Assembly: GCA_001899805.1 (NCBI GenBank)
Contig: MKWP01000015.1
Coordinates: 124,001 to 188,000, forward strand
Direction of reading: 5' to 3'
Length of the DNA: 64,000 nucleotides
Origin: Lysobacterales bacterium 66-474
Lineage (GTDB): Bacteria > Pseudomonadota > Gammaproteobacteria > Xanthomonadales > Rhodanobacteraceae
The notes under the pieces were generated by a model. It was not told the DNA's origin. It searched no databases and worked only from the letters and a program-made list of their open reading frames with translations. Positions 11,017-19,900 of the stretch are shown piece by piece (the stretch's first letter is position 1; each line of letters begins with the position of its first letter). Both the position numbers and the translations under genes were made by a program.

Positions 11017-11688
11017 TCAATGCGCGCTCGATGCGGGCACGGGTGCGGACGGTGCCGCGGGAGGCACGGGAGCCGGTGGCGGCGATGGCGCGGGCGCACT
11101 GCCGAAATCCACCTTCGGCACCGTCGAGATCGCGGCCTCGTTTTCCACGGTGAAGTTGGGCTTGACCTGGTAACCGAACATCTTCGCGGTCAGGTTCACC
11201 GGGAAGCTGCGGACGGTGCTGTTGTAGTCCTGCACCGCTTTCACGTAGCGATTGCGCGCCACGGTGATGCGGTTCTCGGTGCCTTCGAGTTGCGCCTGCA
11301 GGTTCTGGAACAAGCCGTCGGCCTTCAGGTTCGGATAGTTTTCCGACACCGCCATCAGGCGCGTCAAGGCGCTGGACAACTCGCCCTGCGCGGCCTGGTA
11401 TTTCGCCAGCGACGCGGCATCGTCGGCATTGACCGTCACCTGCCCCACTTTCGCGCGCGCCTCGGTGACTTCGCGGAACACCAGCTCCTCGTGCGCGGCG
11501 TAGCCCTTCACCGTCGCGACCAGGTTCGGCACAAGGTCCGCACGGCGCTGGTACTGGTTGATCACTTCCGACCACGCGGCCTTGACCGCTTCGTCCTGCT
11601 GCTGGATACGGTTGTAACCGCAGCCCGACAGCAGGCCGCACGCCAGCAGCACCACAAGGCCCGCAAGCCACCTGCGCATGGGACGCAT
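11017..11688 (-). CDS. lemA: LemA family lipoprotein
   Basis: 223 residues from the ATG at 11688, chosen because a GAGGAATCGTC ribosome-binding site precedes it; an in-frame ATG 39 bases upstream lacks one. The signal peptide ends in the lipobox LLSGC, so it should be lipidated. The LemA core follows (QQQDEAVKAAWSEVINQYQRR, LVPNLVATVKGYA, ENYPNLKAD, YNSTVRSFPVNL). The C-terminal 30 residues are Pro/Ala-rich and look disordered. LemA and TPM proteins are often encoded together, and a membrane-associated complex is suspected but not proven. It is the first gene of the minus-strand operon lemA-TPM-TPM. Confidence 0.92.
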   Translation of the reverse strand: MRPMRRWLAGLVVLLACGLLSGCGYNRIQQQDEAVKAAWSEVINQYQRRADLVPNLVATVKGYAAHEELVFREVTEARAKVGQVTVNADDAASLAKYQAAQGELSSALTRLMAVSENYPNLKADGLFQNLQAQLEGTENRITVARNRYVKAVQDYNSTVRSFPVNLTAKMFGYQVKPNFTVENEAAISTVPKVDFGSAPAPSPPPAPVPPAAPSAPVPASSAH

Positions 11689-11754
11689 GACGATTCCTCC
11701 CTCGGGTCGGTACGTGGATTGCAGCATGCGCCGGGGCGGCGCGCAATGCGCGCG

Positions 11755-12126
11755 TCAACCCAGCCTTGGCGCGAGGATCACGATCCAGATCACCAGCATG
11801 TTCAGCATCAGCAGGAATACCGCGGCCGAACCCATGTCCTTGGCGCGCCCGGCGACCTCGTTGCGTTCGGACCACAACTTGTCCACCACGGCTTCGAGCC
11901 CGGAATTGAGCATCTCGGCGGCCAGCACCGGCAGCAGCGAACCGGCCAGCAGCGCCTTCTCGAGCGAGCCGTGGCCCAGCCACAGGCCGAGCGGAAACAG
12001 GATCACGAACAGGACCACTTCGAGCCGGAACGATGCCTCGATGCGCCAACCCTCACGCAATCCCTTGAGCGACCAGACGAACGCCTGCCAGATCTGGCGC
12101 GGACCGCGATTGACGTTGCTGGGCAT
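11755..12126 (-). CDS. dgkA: diacylglycerol kinase
   Basis: 123 residues from the ATG at 12126, matching the 122 of E. coli DgkA; the open frame to 12255 is not used. Three membrane helices are visible. The active-site signature EMLNSGLEAVVDKL and the following ERNEVAGRAKDMGSAAV are those of the prokaryotic integral-membrane kinase, which phosphorylates diacylglycerol to recycle it to phosphatidic acid. It is divergent from the DUF3311/symporter pair. Confidence 0.96.
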   Translation of the reverse strand: MPSNVNRGPRQIWQAFVWSLKGLREGWRIEASFRLEVVLFVILFPLGLWLGHGSLEKALLAGSLLPVLAAEMLNSGLEAVVDKLWSERNEVAGRAKDMGSAAVFLLMLNMLVIWIVILAPRLG

Positions 12127-12272
12127 TGCGTGGTTTTCCCCGTCGAATGGAAGGTCGGCGCGATCCATCCGGCACTTGCCAGCGGCCGCAACCGCGCGCC
12201 AGCATACGACGCCTTGGCGAACGCCGCGACCCCGGCCGAGGCGCTTTCCCGACATCTCCCCGAGGAGAACGC

Positions 12273-12461
12273 ATGCGAACCATGCGCCGCTGGCTGCCGC
12301 TGATTCTCGTGATTCCGTTCATCGCGCTGCTGTGGGTGCCGTTCTACAACCGCACGCAGCCTGCGGTCGCGGGATTCCCGTTCTTCTACGTGTGGCAGTT
12401 CGCGTGGGTGGTGCTGGCCGCGCTGCTGACCTGGATCGTGCACCGCGGGTGGCGCGCATGA
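12273..12461 (+). CDS. DUF3311 small membrane protein (symporter partner)
   Basis: 62 residues with two hydrophobic helices and the typical PFYNRTQPAVAGFPFFYVWQ block of DUF3311. The ATG at 12273 follows a CGAGGAGAACGC ribosome-binding site. Its TGA overlaps the ATG of the sodium:solute symporter (ATGA), so the two are coupled. DUF3311 proteins are almost always encoded next to SSS-family carriers and resemble the small subunit of such systems; an assembly or transport role is inferred. Confidence 0.85.
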   Translation: MRTMRRWLPLILVIPFIALLWVPFYNRTQPAVAGFPFFYVWQFAWVVLAALLTWIVHRGWRA

Positions 12462-14011
12462 GCCTGCCTTCGGGATCGGCGGTTCGGTTCGACGGTACCG
12501 CGCTCGGCGTGTTCGCGTTCTTCTTCGTGCTGATCACGGTGCTCGGTTTCATTGCGGCGCGCTGGCGGCGCGGCGATCTTTCGCAACTGCACGAATGGGG
12601 CCTCGGCGGACGCCGGTTCGGCGCGTTCGTCACCTGGTTCCTGCTGGGCGGCGACCTCTACACCGCCTACACCCTGATCGCGGTGCCGGCGCTGGTGTAC
12701 GCGGTTGGCGCCTACGGCTTCTTCGCGATGCCGTACACGGTGTTCGTGTATCCGATCGTGTTCCTGACCATGCCCCGCCTGTGGAACGTCTGCCGCAAGC
12801 ACGGCTGGATCACTTCGGCCGATTTCGTGGAAGGCCGCTACGGCAGCCGCGGCCTCGCGCTGGCCGTCGCGATCACCGGCGTGCTCGCGACCATGCCCTA
12901 CATCGCGCTGCAACTGGTGGGCCTCGAAAAGGTATTCGAGGCGATGGGCCTCGGCGCGCTCGGCATCGGCAAGGAAACCCCGCTCGTCATCGCGTTCGTG
13001 ATCCTGGCGCTGTACACGTATTCGAGCGGCCTGCGCGCGCCCGCACTGATCGCCTTCGTGAAGGACGCGATGCTCTACATCACCGTGATCGCGGCGGTGG
13101 TGATCATCCCGATCAAGCTGGGCGGCTACGGCGCGGTGTTCGATGCCGCCGGCAAGGCGTTTGCCGCGAAAGGCGGCGATACCGGCGTGCTGCTGAAACC
13201 CGACCAATACTGGTCGTTCGCGACGCTCGCACTGGGCTCGGCGTTCGCGCTGTTCCTGTATCCGCACGCGACCACCGCGACGCTGTCGGCCGATGGCCCG
13301 CAAACGATCCGCCGCAACGCCGTGTGGCTGCCCGCCTACAGCATCATGCTGGGACTGGTCGCATTGCTCGGATACATGGCGCTGGCCGCGCACGTCGATG
13401 TCAAGGACGGCTCGATGGCAGTTCCGGCGCTGATCAACGCGAGCTTTCCGCCATGGTTCGCGGGCTTCTGTTTCGCAGCGATCGCACTGGGCGCGCTGGT
13501 GCCGGCGGCGATCATGTCGATCGGCGCAGCGAACCTCTTCACCCGCAACATCTGGCGCGCCTACGTCAACGCAAATCTTTCCAACGCGCAGGAATCGCGG
13601 ATCGCCAAGAACGTTTCGCTGCTGGTGAAGTTCGGCGCGCTGCTGGCGGTGCTGTACCTGCCCACGAAGTTCGCGATCGACCTGCAACTGCTGGGCGGCA
13701 TCTGGATGCTGCAAATCTTCCCGGCGGTGATCGCAGGTTTGTTCACGCGCTGGCTGCGCGCCTCGGCGCTGATGGCCGGCTGGATTGCGGGCATGGTGCT
13801 GGGCAGCGCGCTGGCGTGGCACCAAGGGTTGAAGCCCGTCATCACGTTCGCGTTCGGCGACGCGCATTACGGCATCTATATCGGCCTGCTGGCGCTTGTC
13901 GTGAACTTCGTCGTTGCCATCCTCGCGACGCCGGTCGCGGCGAGGCTCAAGCGCGAAGCGCCTGTCGATCGCACGCAGAAGATCGATTTCGAGGATGTGG
14001 TGCCCGATTGA
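12458..14011 (+). CDS. sodium:solute symporter family protein (SSS), monocarboxylate-permease-like
   Basis: 517 residues, about 13 membrane helices. The family blocks LGGRRFGAFVTWFLLGGDLYT (N-terminal), FVEGRYGSRGLALAVAI and GAANLFTRNIWR are visible. The gene is coupled to a DUF3311 subunit, the arrangement seen for MctP-like monocarboxylate (lactate, pyruvate) or amino-acid carriers; the substrate here is not determined. It ends just before a lower-GC insert (from about 14.09 kb), which may have been placed at its 3' side. Confidence 0.85.
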   Translation: MSLPSGSAVRFDGTALGVFAFFFVLITVLGFIAARWRRGDLSQLHEWGLGGRRFGAFVTWFLLGGDLYTAYTLIAVPALVYAVGAYGFFAMPYTVFVYPIVFLTMPRLWNVCRKHGWITSADFVEGRYGSRGLALAVAITGVLATMPYIALQLVGLEKVFEAMGLGALGIGKETPLVIAFVILALYTYSSGLRAPALIAFVKDAMLYITVIAAVVIIPIKLGGYGAVFDAAGKAFAAKGGDTGVLLKPDQYWSFATLALGSAFALFLYPHATTATLSADGPQTIRRNAVWLPAYSIMLGLVALLGYMALAAHVDVKDGSMAVPALINASFPPWFAGFCFAAIALGALVPAAIMSIGAANLFTRNIWRAYVNANLSNAQESRIAKNVSLLVKFGALLAVLYLPTKFAIDLQLLGGIWMLQIFPAVIAGLFTRWLRASALMAGWIAGMVLGSALAWHQGLKPVITFAFGDAHYGIYIGLLALVVNFVVAILATPVAARLKREAPVDRTQKIDFEDVVPD

Positions 14012-14089
14012 ATGCACGGCCAGTCACGGCCGAAGCGGCTCCTCACGACCTCCGGTTTCGGACGGGCACTTCAAGCTTGATGCTACGGG

Positions 14090-14986
14090 TCATAGCTGGT
14101 CGGCCAGCCTCATTTGCGTTACACGCGGCGTATGACTATGTACCGTAACGACTTCGTACCCAACGTTGCGATAGATGCCGGTGTCTTCGTCGCGCTGTTG
14201 GAGAATGTGTAATGTTACGTTGAGAACGTCGCCGGGGGCTATCGTGATGTTGTGTGCGAAGAAGTCTTTGTAAAATTGATCATCAATGACCGGTGCAGAT
14301 ATTTTGAAACCACGCCACATGAATTCCCACTTACGTTTACTCTTGTCGAGAATTGCTTTTACTATTTGCAAATCTGCAATCTCTGTCACTACGCGGTCGT
14401 GCTGAATATCATCATCTTGCAACGAAGCCGCGAGCATACTACTGCGTGGGATAATGATTTCTGGTGTCGACGATTTCGGGTTTGGCAAAAGCCCGAGGCC
14501 AATTACATTATCATCCTTCGCGATCGAGCCCAGCACGCGTGAAACAGAGCTAGTAAAGCTCTTATGCTTTTCCGCTTGCCTTGTAGCGTCGTAAACGTTT
14601 CGTGGAACGATGACACGATCATTTCCACGCTGTACGACTACCTCGTCGGTGGTCACCTCAATCTTCACAGTGTTATCGACTGCTAGGGTACGTTCGTAGA
14701 TGTAGCTGGTGACGATGCCAAGTGCTATGGACGCGAGAGCTTGTGCGGCAAAGATGCCACGTTTGCTGTACAAGGCACGGATAGTTGCTCTAAAACTCCC
14801 TGCGCTGATCGCCTCAACGACCACTTCAAGCTCATAGCCGGGATTGATTGCGGCATTCGCAGCCTTCGCCGCGTCGGCGATTGCAATGAGCGTGGACGCG
14901 AGCGTGTACGCGTTGATGCGCCGCTGCTCGACCTCAAAGTGAAGTACCAAGCTATCTTCAAATTGAGCGATGTTTACGACTGCCAT
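14090..14986 (-). CDS. conserved hypothetical cassette protein with one membrane helix
   Basis: 298 residues, not recognised. It starts about 20 bases after the attC-like site at 15001-15069, the position expected for a gene cassette. The N-terminal third has a helical block (about residues 27-45, Ala-rich) and an EVVVEAISAGSFRATIRALY motif, then a likely membrane helix (about residues 75-95, AAQALASIALGIVTSYIYE). The remainder is mixed alpha/beta (VPRNVYDATRQAEK; later WRGFKISAPVIDDQFYKDFF). Codon and base use is clearly less GC-rich than neighbours, which indicates transfer. No attC was found on its 3' side, so the cassette may be truncated there. No function can be given. Confidence 0.75.
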   Translation of the reverse strand: MAVVNIAQFEDSLVLHFEVEQRRINAYTLASTLIAIADAAKAANAAINPGYELEVVVEAISAGSFRATIRALYSKRGIFAAQALASIALGIVTSYIYERTLAVDNTVKIEVTTDEVVVQRGNDRVIVPRNVYDATRQAEKHKSFTSSVSRVLGSIAKDDNVIGLGLLPNPKSSTPEIIIPRSSMLAASLQDDDIQHDRVVTEIADLQIVKAILDKSKRKWEFMWRGFKISAPVIDDQFYKDFFAHNITIAPGDVLNVTLHILQQRDEDTGIYRNVGYEVVTVHSHTPRVTQMRLADQL

Positions 14987-15000
14987 AGCATGCCCTGACT

Positions 15001-15069
15001 GCTAACGCCCGAAATAAGCGGCGCCGACCCGCACAGCGGGCTGGCGCCCGTTGGATTGAGATGTTAGGC
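15001..15069 (-). other. integron attC recombination site (59-base-element type)
   Basis: Read on the minus strand, it begins with GCCTAAC (a perfect RYYYAAC core) and ends with GCGTTAGC (AAC/GTT core ends). Between them is a long imperfect inverted repeat with arms GGCGCC-GACCCGC (15020-15032) and GCGGG-CT-GGCGCC (15036-15048) around an ACA loop. The TAA stop of the upstream cassette gene lies inside GCCTAAC, as is usual in cassettes, and the next ORF starts about 20 bases beyond the far end. Size (69 bp) and layout match attC sites of chromosomal integrons. No integrase gene is in the window. Confidence 0.82.
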
Positions 15070-15786
15070 CTTCGCTCTATTCTCAGGCCGTAGATTTCGC
15101 TCGATTCTGATCACGATCGACAAGAACACAATCAACAAAAAGATGCCGAAGCCGGCTGCCGCTGCGTAAAGACTCTGTTGGGCCTCGTGCTGCTCAGCCA
15201 AGTACTTCGCTTGCGCTGCATCGTTTTTAGCTTGTGTATCTTTGATCTGTTGGTTGAACTCGCGCGTGTACGCGTCTATTACACCCTCTACCACGTCGCC
15301 TGGTTTGTGCGACTTTGCGAACTGGACGATGGCAGAATCCGCTAGAACCGATGCTATGTTCGCCGCAATACCTTTAGCGTATGCCGCTTTAAGATCGTCT
15401 GTGTCGAACGTGTCGGTTTGCCCCTTGATGATATTCGCGACCTTCTGCATGTCTAAATTGTACTGACCTGGAAAATTTGAGTTGAAGAAGTTGATGATCG
15501 AAGATGCGGCCTGAGCGTAATAGACCCGATTTGGGTCTTGCGCCGCCTTCGAATTAACGGTTGCGGATTGATCCGGCACGTTGGCGTCAGTCGCGAGCAC
15601 ATCACTTTTCACGGTCTCTTGCGCGACTTGCGGCGTCTCATTCACTGGCACGGGAGCCGTGTGAAGCGCTGCGGTAGACCTGATCGCCAAGATCACGACC
15701 GCGACTAGTAGTAACCCTGCTACCAAAAGAACGACGAAACGAAGGATCGCGAGATAAAAGTTTTCGAGTTTTTGAAGCATGTGCAC
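15064..15786 (-). CDS. hypothetical integron-cassette protein, two membrane helices
   Basis: 240 residues, not recognised. One membrane helix lies near the N-terminus (residues about 12-36) and another near the C-terminus (about 205-228), followed by a basic tail. The loop between them is polar, about 165 residues, probably periplasmic, with a likely helical segment rich in Gln/Ala just before the second helix. The gene is bounded by attC-type ends on both sides: its TAA is part of GCCTAAC at 15063-15069, and a GTTAGGC core (minus strand) lies at 15824-15830 upstream. Low-GC codon use supports acquisition. The function is unknown. Confidence 0.75.
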   Translation of the reverse strand: MHMLQKLENFYLAILRFVVLLVAGLLLVAVVILAIRSTAALHTAPVPVNETPQVAQETVKSDVLATDANVPDQSATVNSKAAQDPNRVYYAQAASSIINFFNSNFPGQYNLDMQKVANIIKGQTDTFDTDDLKAAYAKGIAANIASVLADSAIVQFAKSHKPGDVVEGVIDAYTREFNQQIKDTQAKNDAAQAKYLAEQHEAQQSLYAAAAGFGIFLLIVFLSIVIRIERNLRPENRAKA

Positions 15787-16142
15787 ACCCCCTGAGGTTA
15801 GATTGTATGACTCGCCGAAGAAGGCCTAACTACAAATCGGCTTCAACGTGGCGCGTACTCCGCCGCACAACACGCATCCCGTCGAACTTGTTGTCGCGGC
15901 GCGGGCACAAGATCACTGACTTGCATCGCTCGTGCCGTCCAGATCGGCCGCCCAATCTTGCGGTATTTCCCCAGCGGCCCTATCGACGCGAGCCCGATGT
16001 TCCTACTTTGCCTGCAATTCGGCAAGCATCGCTGTCGGAGCGTTCCAGAAGCATGTGTGTACTGGCTCGATAGGAGGTTGTCGGTCAATCCGCCAGAGAA
16101 TGACCGGCGGAAAGCACCCAAACACATCACTCCTTTCGCGAA
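15787..16142. other. 356-bp gap with a partial attC end and no convincing gene
   Basis: The gap holds a core GCCTAAC (plus strand, 15824-15830), which on the minus strand is the GTTAGGC end of an attC; the second half of that site is not recognisable, so it seems decayed or truncated. An imperfect inverted repeat (CCGCCGCACAACA / TGTTGTCGCGGCG) spans roughly 15863-15907. Several short open frames cross the region on both strands, but none has a ribosome-binding site or family resemblance. Composition is intermediate between the island and the core genome. Confidence 0.5.
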
Positions 16143-16973
16143 TCACGCAATCCGTCCGCCACTGACGCGTTCGCGCCCTTCCAGATCTTGCCGTGTGAAT
16201 ACTTCCACGTAGCTGTGATCGAGGAGCAAGTCGCGAACATCGGCGCCTTGATCGAACCCGTGTTCGAACAACAGCCAGCCGCCCTCGCGCAGGTGCGCAC
16301 GCGCGTCACGCACTATCACGCGTATCGCATCCAAGCCATCCGCGCCCGACGCCAATGCCGTGCGCGGCTCGAAACGCAGGTCGCCTTCGCGCAGGTGCGG
16401 ATCGCCTTCGGCGATGTAGGGCGGGTTGGAGACGATGACATCGAACCGTGCATCGCCCAGCGCCACGCACCAGTCGCCTTGTGCGAAGCCGACGTTGCGC
16501 AAGCCCAATCGTTCGGCGTTCGCGCGCGCGACCTGCAACGCCGCTGCGCTCGCGTCGGTGGCGACGACACGCGCCAACGGGCGTGCCTTCGCGATCGCGA
16601 GCGCCACCGCACCGGAGCCCGTGCCGAGATCGGCAACCGTGCATCCGGTGTCGGCGGGAATCCGCTGCAAGGCCAGCTCGACCAGTAGCTCCGTTTCCGG
16701 GCGCGGAATCAGGACATCGCGCGTCACTTCCAGTTCCAGATCGTGGAAGCCGCGCACACCGACGATATACGCGACGGGCTCGCCCTTCGCACGACGCGCG
16801 ACCAGCGCTTCGAACGCCGCCCGGCGGCCGGCGTCGATCGTGTCGTCCGCGTGCGCGACCAGCCATGCCTCGGAGACGTCGAGGACGTGCCGCAGCAAAA
16901 GCGCGGCTTCGCGGCGCGCGTCCGGGCCGGGCAACGCACGGGTTGCCTGCGCAAGCAGATCACCGACGCGCAT
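16143..16973 (-). CDS. prmC: peptide chain release factor N5-glutamine methyltransferase
   Basis: 276 residues. The N-terminal helical domain is followed by the catalytic Rossmann domain, with VADLGTGSGAVALAIA for SAM binding and NPPYIAEGD, whose NPPY binds the target glutamine. PrmC methylates the GGQ motif of RF1/RF2. The ATG at 16973 lies two bases after the TGA of the giant membrane-protein gene, so the two are probably co-transcribed. prmC is usually linked to prfA, which is not in this position here. Confidence 0.95.
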   Translation of the reverse strand: MRVGDLLAQATRALPGPDARREAALLLRHVLDVSEAWLVAHADDTIDAGRRAAFEALVARRAKGEPVAYIVGVRGFHDLELEVTRDVLIPRPETELLVELALQRIPADTGCTVADLGTGSGAVALAIAKARPLARVVATDASAAALQVARANAERLGLRNVGFAQGDWCVALGDARFDVIVSNPPYIAEGDPHLREGDLRFEPRTALASGADGLDAIRVIVRDARAHLREGGWLLFEHGFDQGADVRDLLLDHSYVEVFTRQDLEGRERVSGGRIA

Positions 16974-16975
16974 CG

Positions 16976-19900
16976 TCAGGCATCGGGCTTCGGCGGCACG
17001 GGCGCGGCGGGTTGCGGGGGCTGCGCCGGCGCGGATTTCCAGTAACCGCCGCGCATCCACGCCTGGAACCCCCAACGCAGCCAGCCGATCAGCGCATTGG
17101 CCAGCCACAGCGCCCAGGCCAGCATCGCCGCCTTGTACACCCACAGCGGCAGCGTGAAGGCGCCGGCCTGCGGCAGCGTGGTGCTGCTCTGGTCGGCAAA
17201 CCAGTGCAGCGACCACGCCGTCGATTGCGCGCCGGCGATGCGCATGTCCGGCTGGCCGAGCAGGCCGTGCGGCACGGATGCAATCAGGCACAGCAGCGCG
17301 ATGAAGGTGAACACCGCCAACAGGACTTGCGCCGCGTTGAACGGGGAGCGCGTCAGGGCCACGTAACCCTCGCTGCGTGCGCGCCAGCCCAGCGCGATCA
17401 GCCACGCCACCACGAGTGCGTAGGCGCTCCATGCGAAGGTCGAGAAACCGAGGCCCAGCAGCAGCCAATGCCACCAACGCAACGGCGTCGGCGCGAACTT
17501 CGCCAACGCGATCGCGACGACCAGCAGCACCAGCAACTGCGCCCAGTACAGCACGGCCGGCCCCGCCTGCGGCCCCCACGTCCACAGCACCCAACGATCC
17601 TGCGGCAGCGTCAGCGAGGTGCGGATGTTCGCGGCGGGCGCGGCCAGCGAGATTGCCGGCGTGCGCGACACCATGCCGATCGCGGACGCATCGCGAAAGC
17701 GCAGGATGAACGTCTGCGTTCCGGGTTGCACCGGCAAGGCGACATGGCCATCGTGCAGGTTCAACTCGATCGATTGGCCATCGCGTTTCGCGTCCAGCAA
17801 CTGCGCATCGCGCGGCAACTCGATGCCCTGCTCGCCGCCGCGCGTGCTGCGCGTGGTCATGGCCAGGTTCGATTCCATCGCGTGGTCGCCGCGGGATGCA
17901 TCCAGCGCGACCCGATCGAACGCCACGCTGTCGCCGGGCAGCGCCGCGGGACGCGTGATGCCGACATCCAGCGCCTCCCCCGGCAACGGTCGAAACACAT
18001 GGCCGCCGGAAGCCGCGTTGTCGTCGTCGCCGGACTCCGGCATGCCCTTGAACGCCAGGTGCAGCAGGGGCGCGCTCGCGATGCGCCACACCTCGGCGCG
18101 TTCGGCCAGCGCCGGCGCCTGCAGGCGCAGCGACTTGCCCGCGTCCAGCGTGCTCGACCAGCGCACTTCACCCTGATCGGGCGCGAAGGTGATGCGCACG
18201 CGTCCATCCTCGACCTTGAGGCCGGCGTCACTGACGTGTTCGCCGGGCAACAGCGGTACGTCGACACTGAACCCGCCCTGCGCGGGAGAGATGCGGGTGG
18301 CGACATTGTCCACGCGTGAATCGAGCCCGATCGCGATGCTGCGCGTCAGCTTCAGGTACGGCGGAAACGCCTGTGCCGCAACGGGCGCCGGACCCGTCGT
18401 CGATGCGGCGGCGCGTTCGCGTGCGAACGTCAGCGTGTCGGACAACAGCCGCGGGCCATCCACGCCGGCCGTTTGCCAGCCCGGCGCGATGACCTCCGCG
18501 TTCGGCGGCGGCAAGGGGAAATGCAGGGCGGTGCTGTCCACGTCGCCGCCCAACTGGAATGTCATGGTCACGCGGTGCACGCCGCGCTCCAATGCGATCC
18601 GCAGCGTGCCATTACGGTTGGCCAACTGCGTCGCGGGCTTGCCGTCCAGCGTGACGCTGCGCAAATCCGCCGGCGCATCCATGTAAGGCAGAGGGAATGC
18701 CACGCGCGCCGCCGCATCGGCCTCGATGGTCACCTGCAAGGCATCCTGCTGCACGGCGACCTGCGCCAGCGGCGAGGACGCGCATTGCGGCGCACATTGC
18801 GGCGCTTCCAGCAAGCGCGCCCGCAACTGCGACAGCAACTCCGGCGTCGGCATGGATTGCGCGTGCGCCTGCGGGGCCAGCGCCGCCAGCAGCAACAGGC
18901 TCGCGATGCCGGCGGCGGCGCCCGTCGGTCGCCGCGGCGAGCGTGCCTTGATGTCGAACGCGCGCGCGATGGCCGCCAGCCATGCCAGCAGCAGCGCCAG
19001 CATCACGACCCGGAGGATGCGTGTCGCCCACGCCGGCAGGATCACCAGCCGATATGTTTGCTGCGCGGTGACCGGGCCGCTCCAGCCCAGGCGATAGCTG
19101 CTGCCGAAGCCCGCCCAATCCGGCACGCCGCGCCCCGCCTGCACCAGCGTGCCGGGCGGATAGGCTTCGTAGCCAATAAGGTCCGTTCGCCCGATGGGCG
19201 CGGCGGTTGCCACGACAGTTTGCAGACTCTGCGAATCCGGTGCGACATCCGCGGGCGGCGGCGCCGGAGGCGGCGGTTCGGTGGGAGCCGCCATGGTGGA
19301 TAGCTCCTGCGGGGGCGGCGCGCCACCGATCCGTTTGGCGGCCATCGGCGGCGGCGGGGCGAATTCCTCCCGCACGGCGGTGGCGCCACCCATGCGCTGC
19401 GACGCAATCCACGCCAAACTGTTCCCCTCCAACTGTGGATGCAGGGCGTTGCGCAGTTGCAATGCCGCGAACGGCAGCGTGGCAAGCACGGCGAGCACCA
19501 GCGCCACGATGCCGGCATGGCGCGCGACCTTGCGCAGCCTGCCGTCGGGCAACGCCCGCGCAGCCAGCCCGAACGCGACCGCGAGCGCGGGCAGCCAGCG
19601 CGGCGCGCCGGCCTCGCCGTGCGACAACACCACGAAAGCCAGCGCCACCAACGCCCAGCGCCAGCCCAACCAACGCCACACCAGCAGCGCGATCAAAGCG
19701 ACCACGAACAAATCCAGCAGGTTCCAGCTCGCGACCCAACTGTCCGGCGAATGGTCGGCGCCGGGCGCACCGAGCAGGCGGTATCCGTACGGCAAGTGCA
19801 GCGTCGCGTCGACGCGATCCAGCGTCTGCTGCCAGCCACCGGTCGCGGATTGCGCGCCGCCATGGTCCGCGAGGCGCAATCCCGCGTGCAAATCGAGCGC

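Noticed and set aside
15843-16130. 95-codon open frame upstream of prmC on the minus strand
   Set aside because: No start signal, no family resemblance, and it overlaps the partial attC end; more likely cassette debris.
14012-16142. Prophage or insertion-sequence interpretation of the low-GC island
   Set aside because: No integrase, transposase, phage structural gene or terminal repeat; the attC features fit better.
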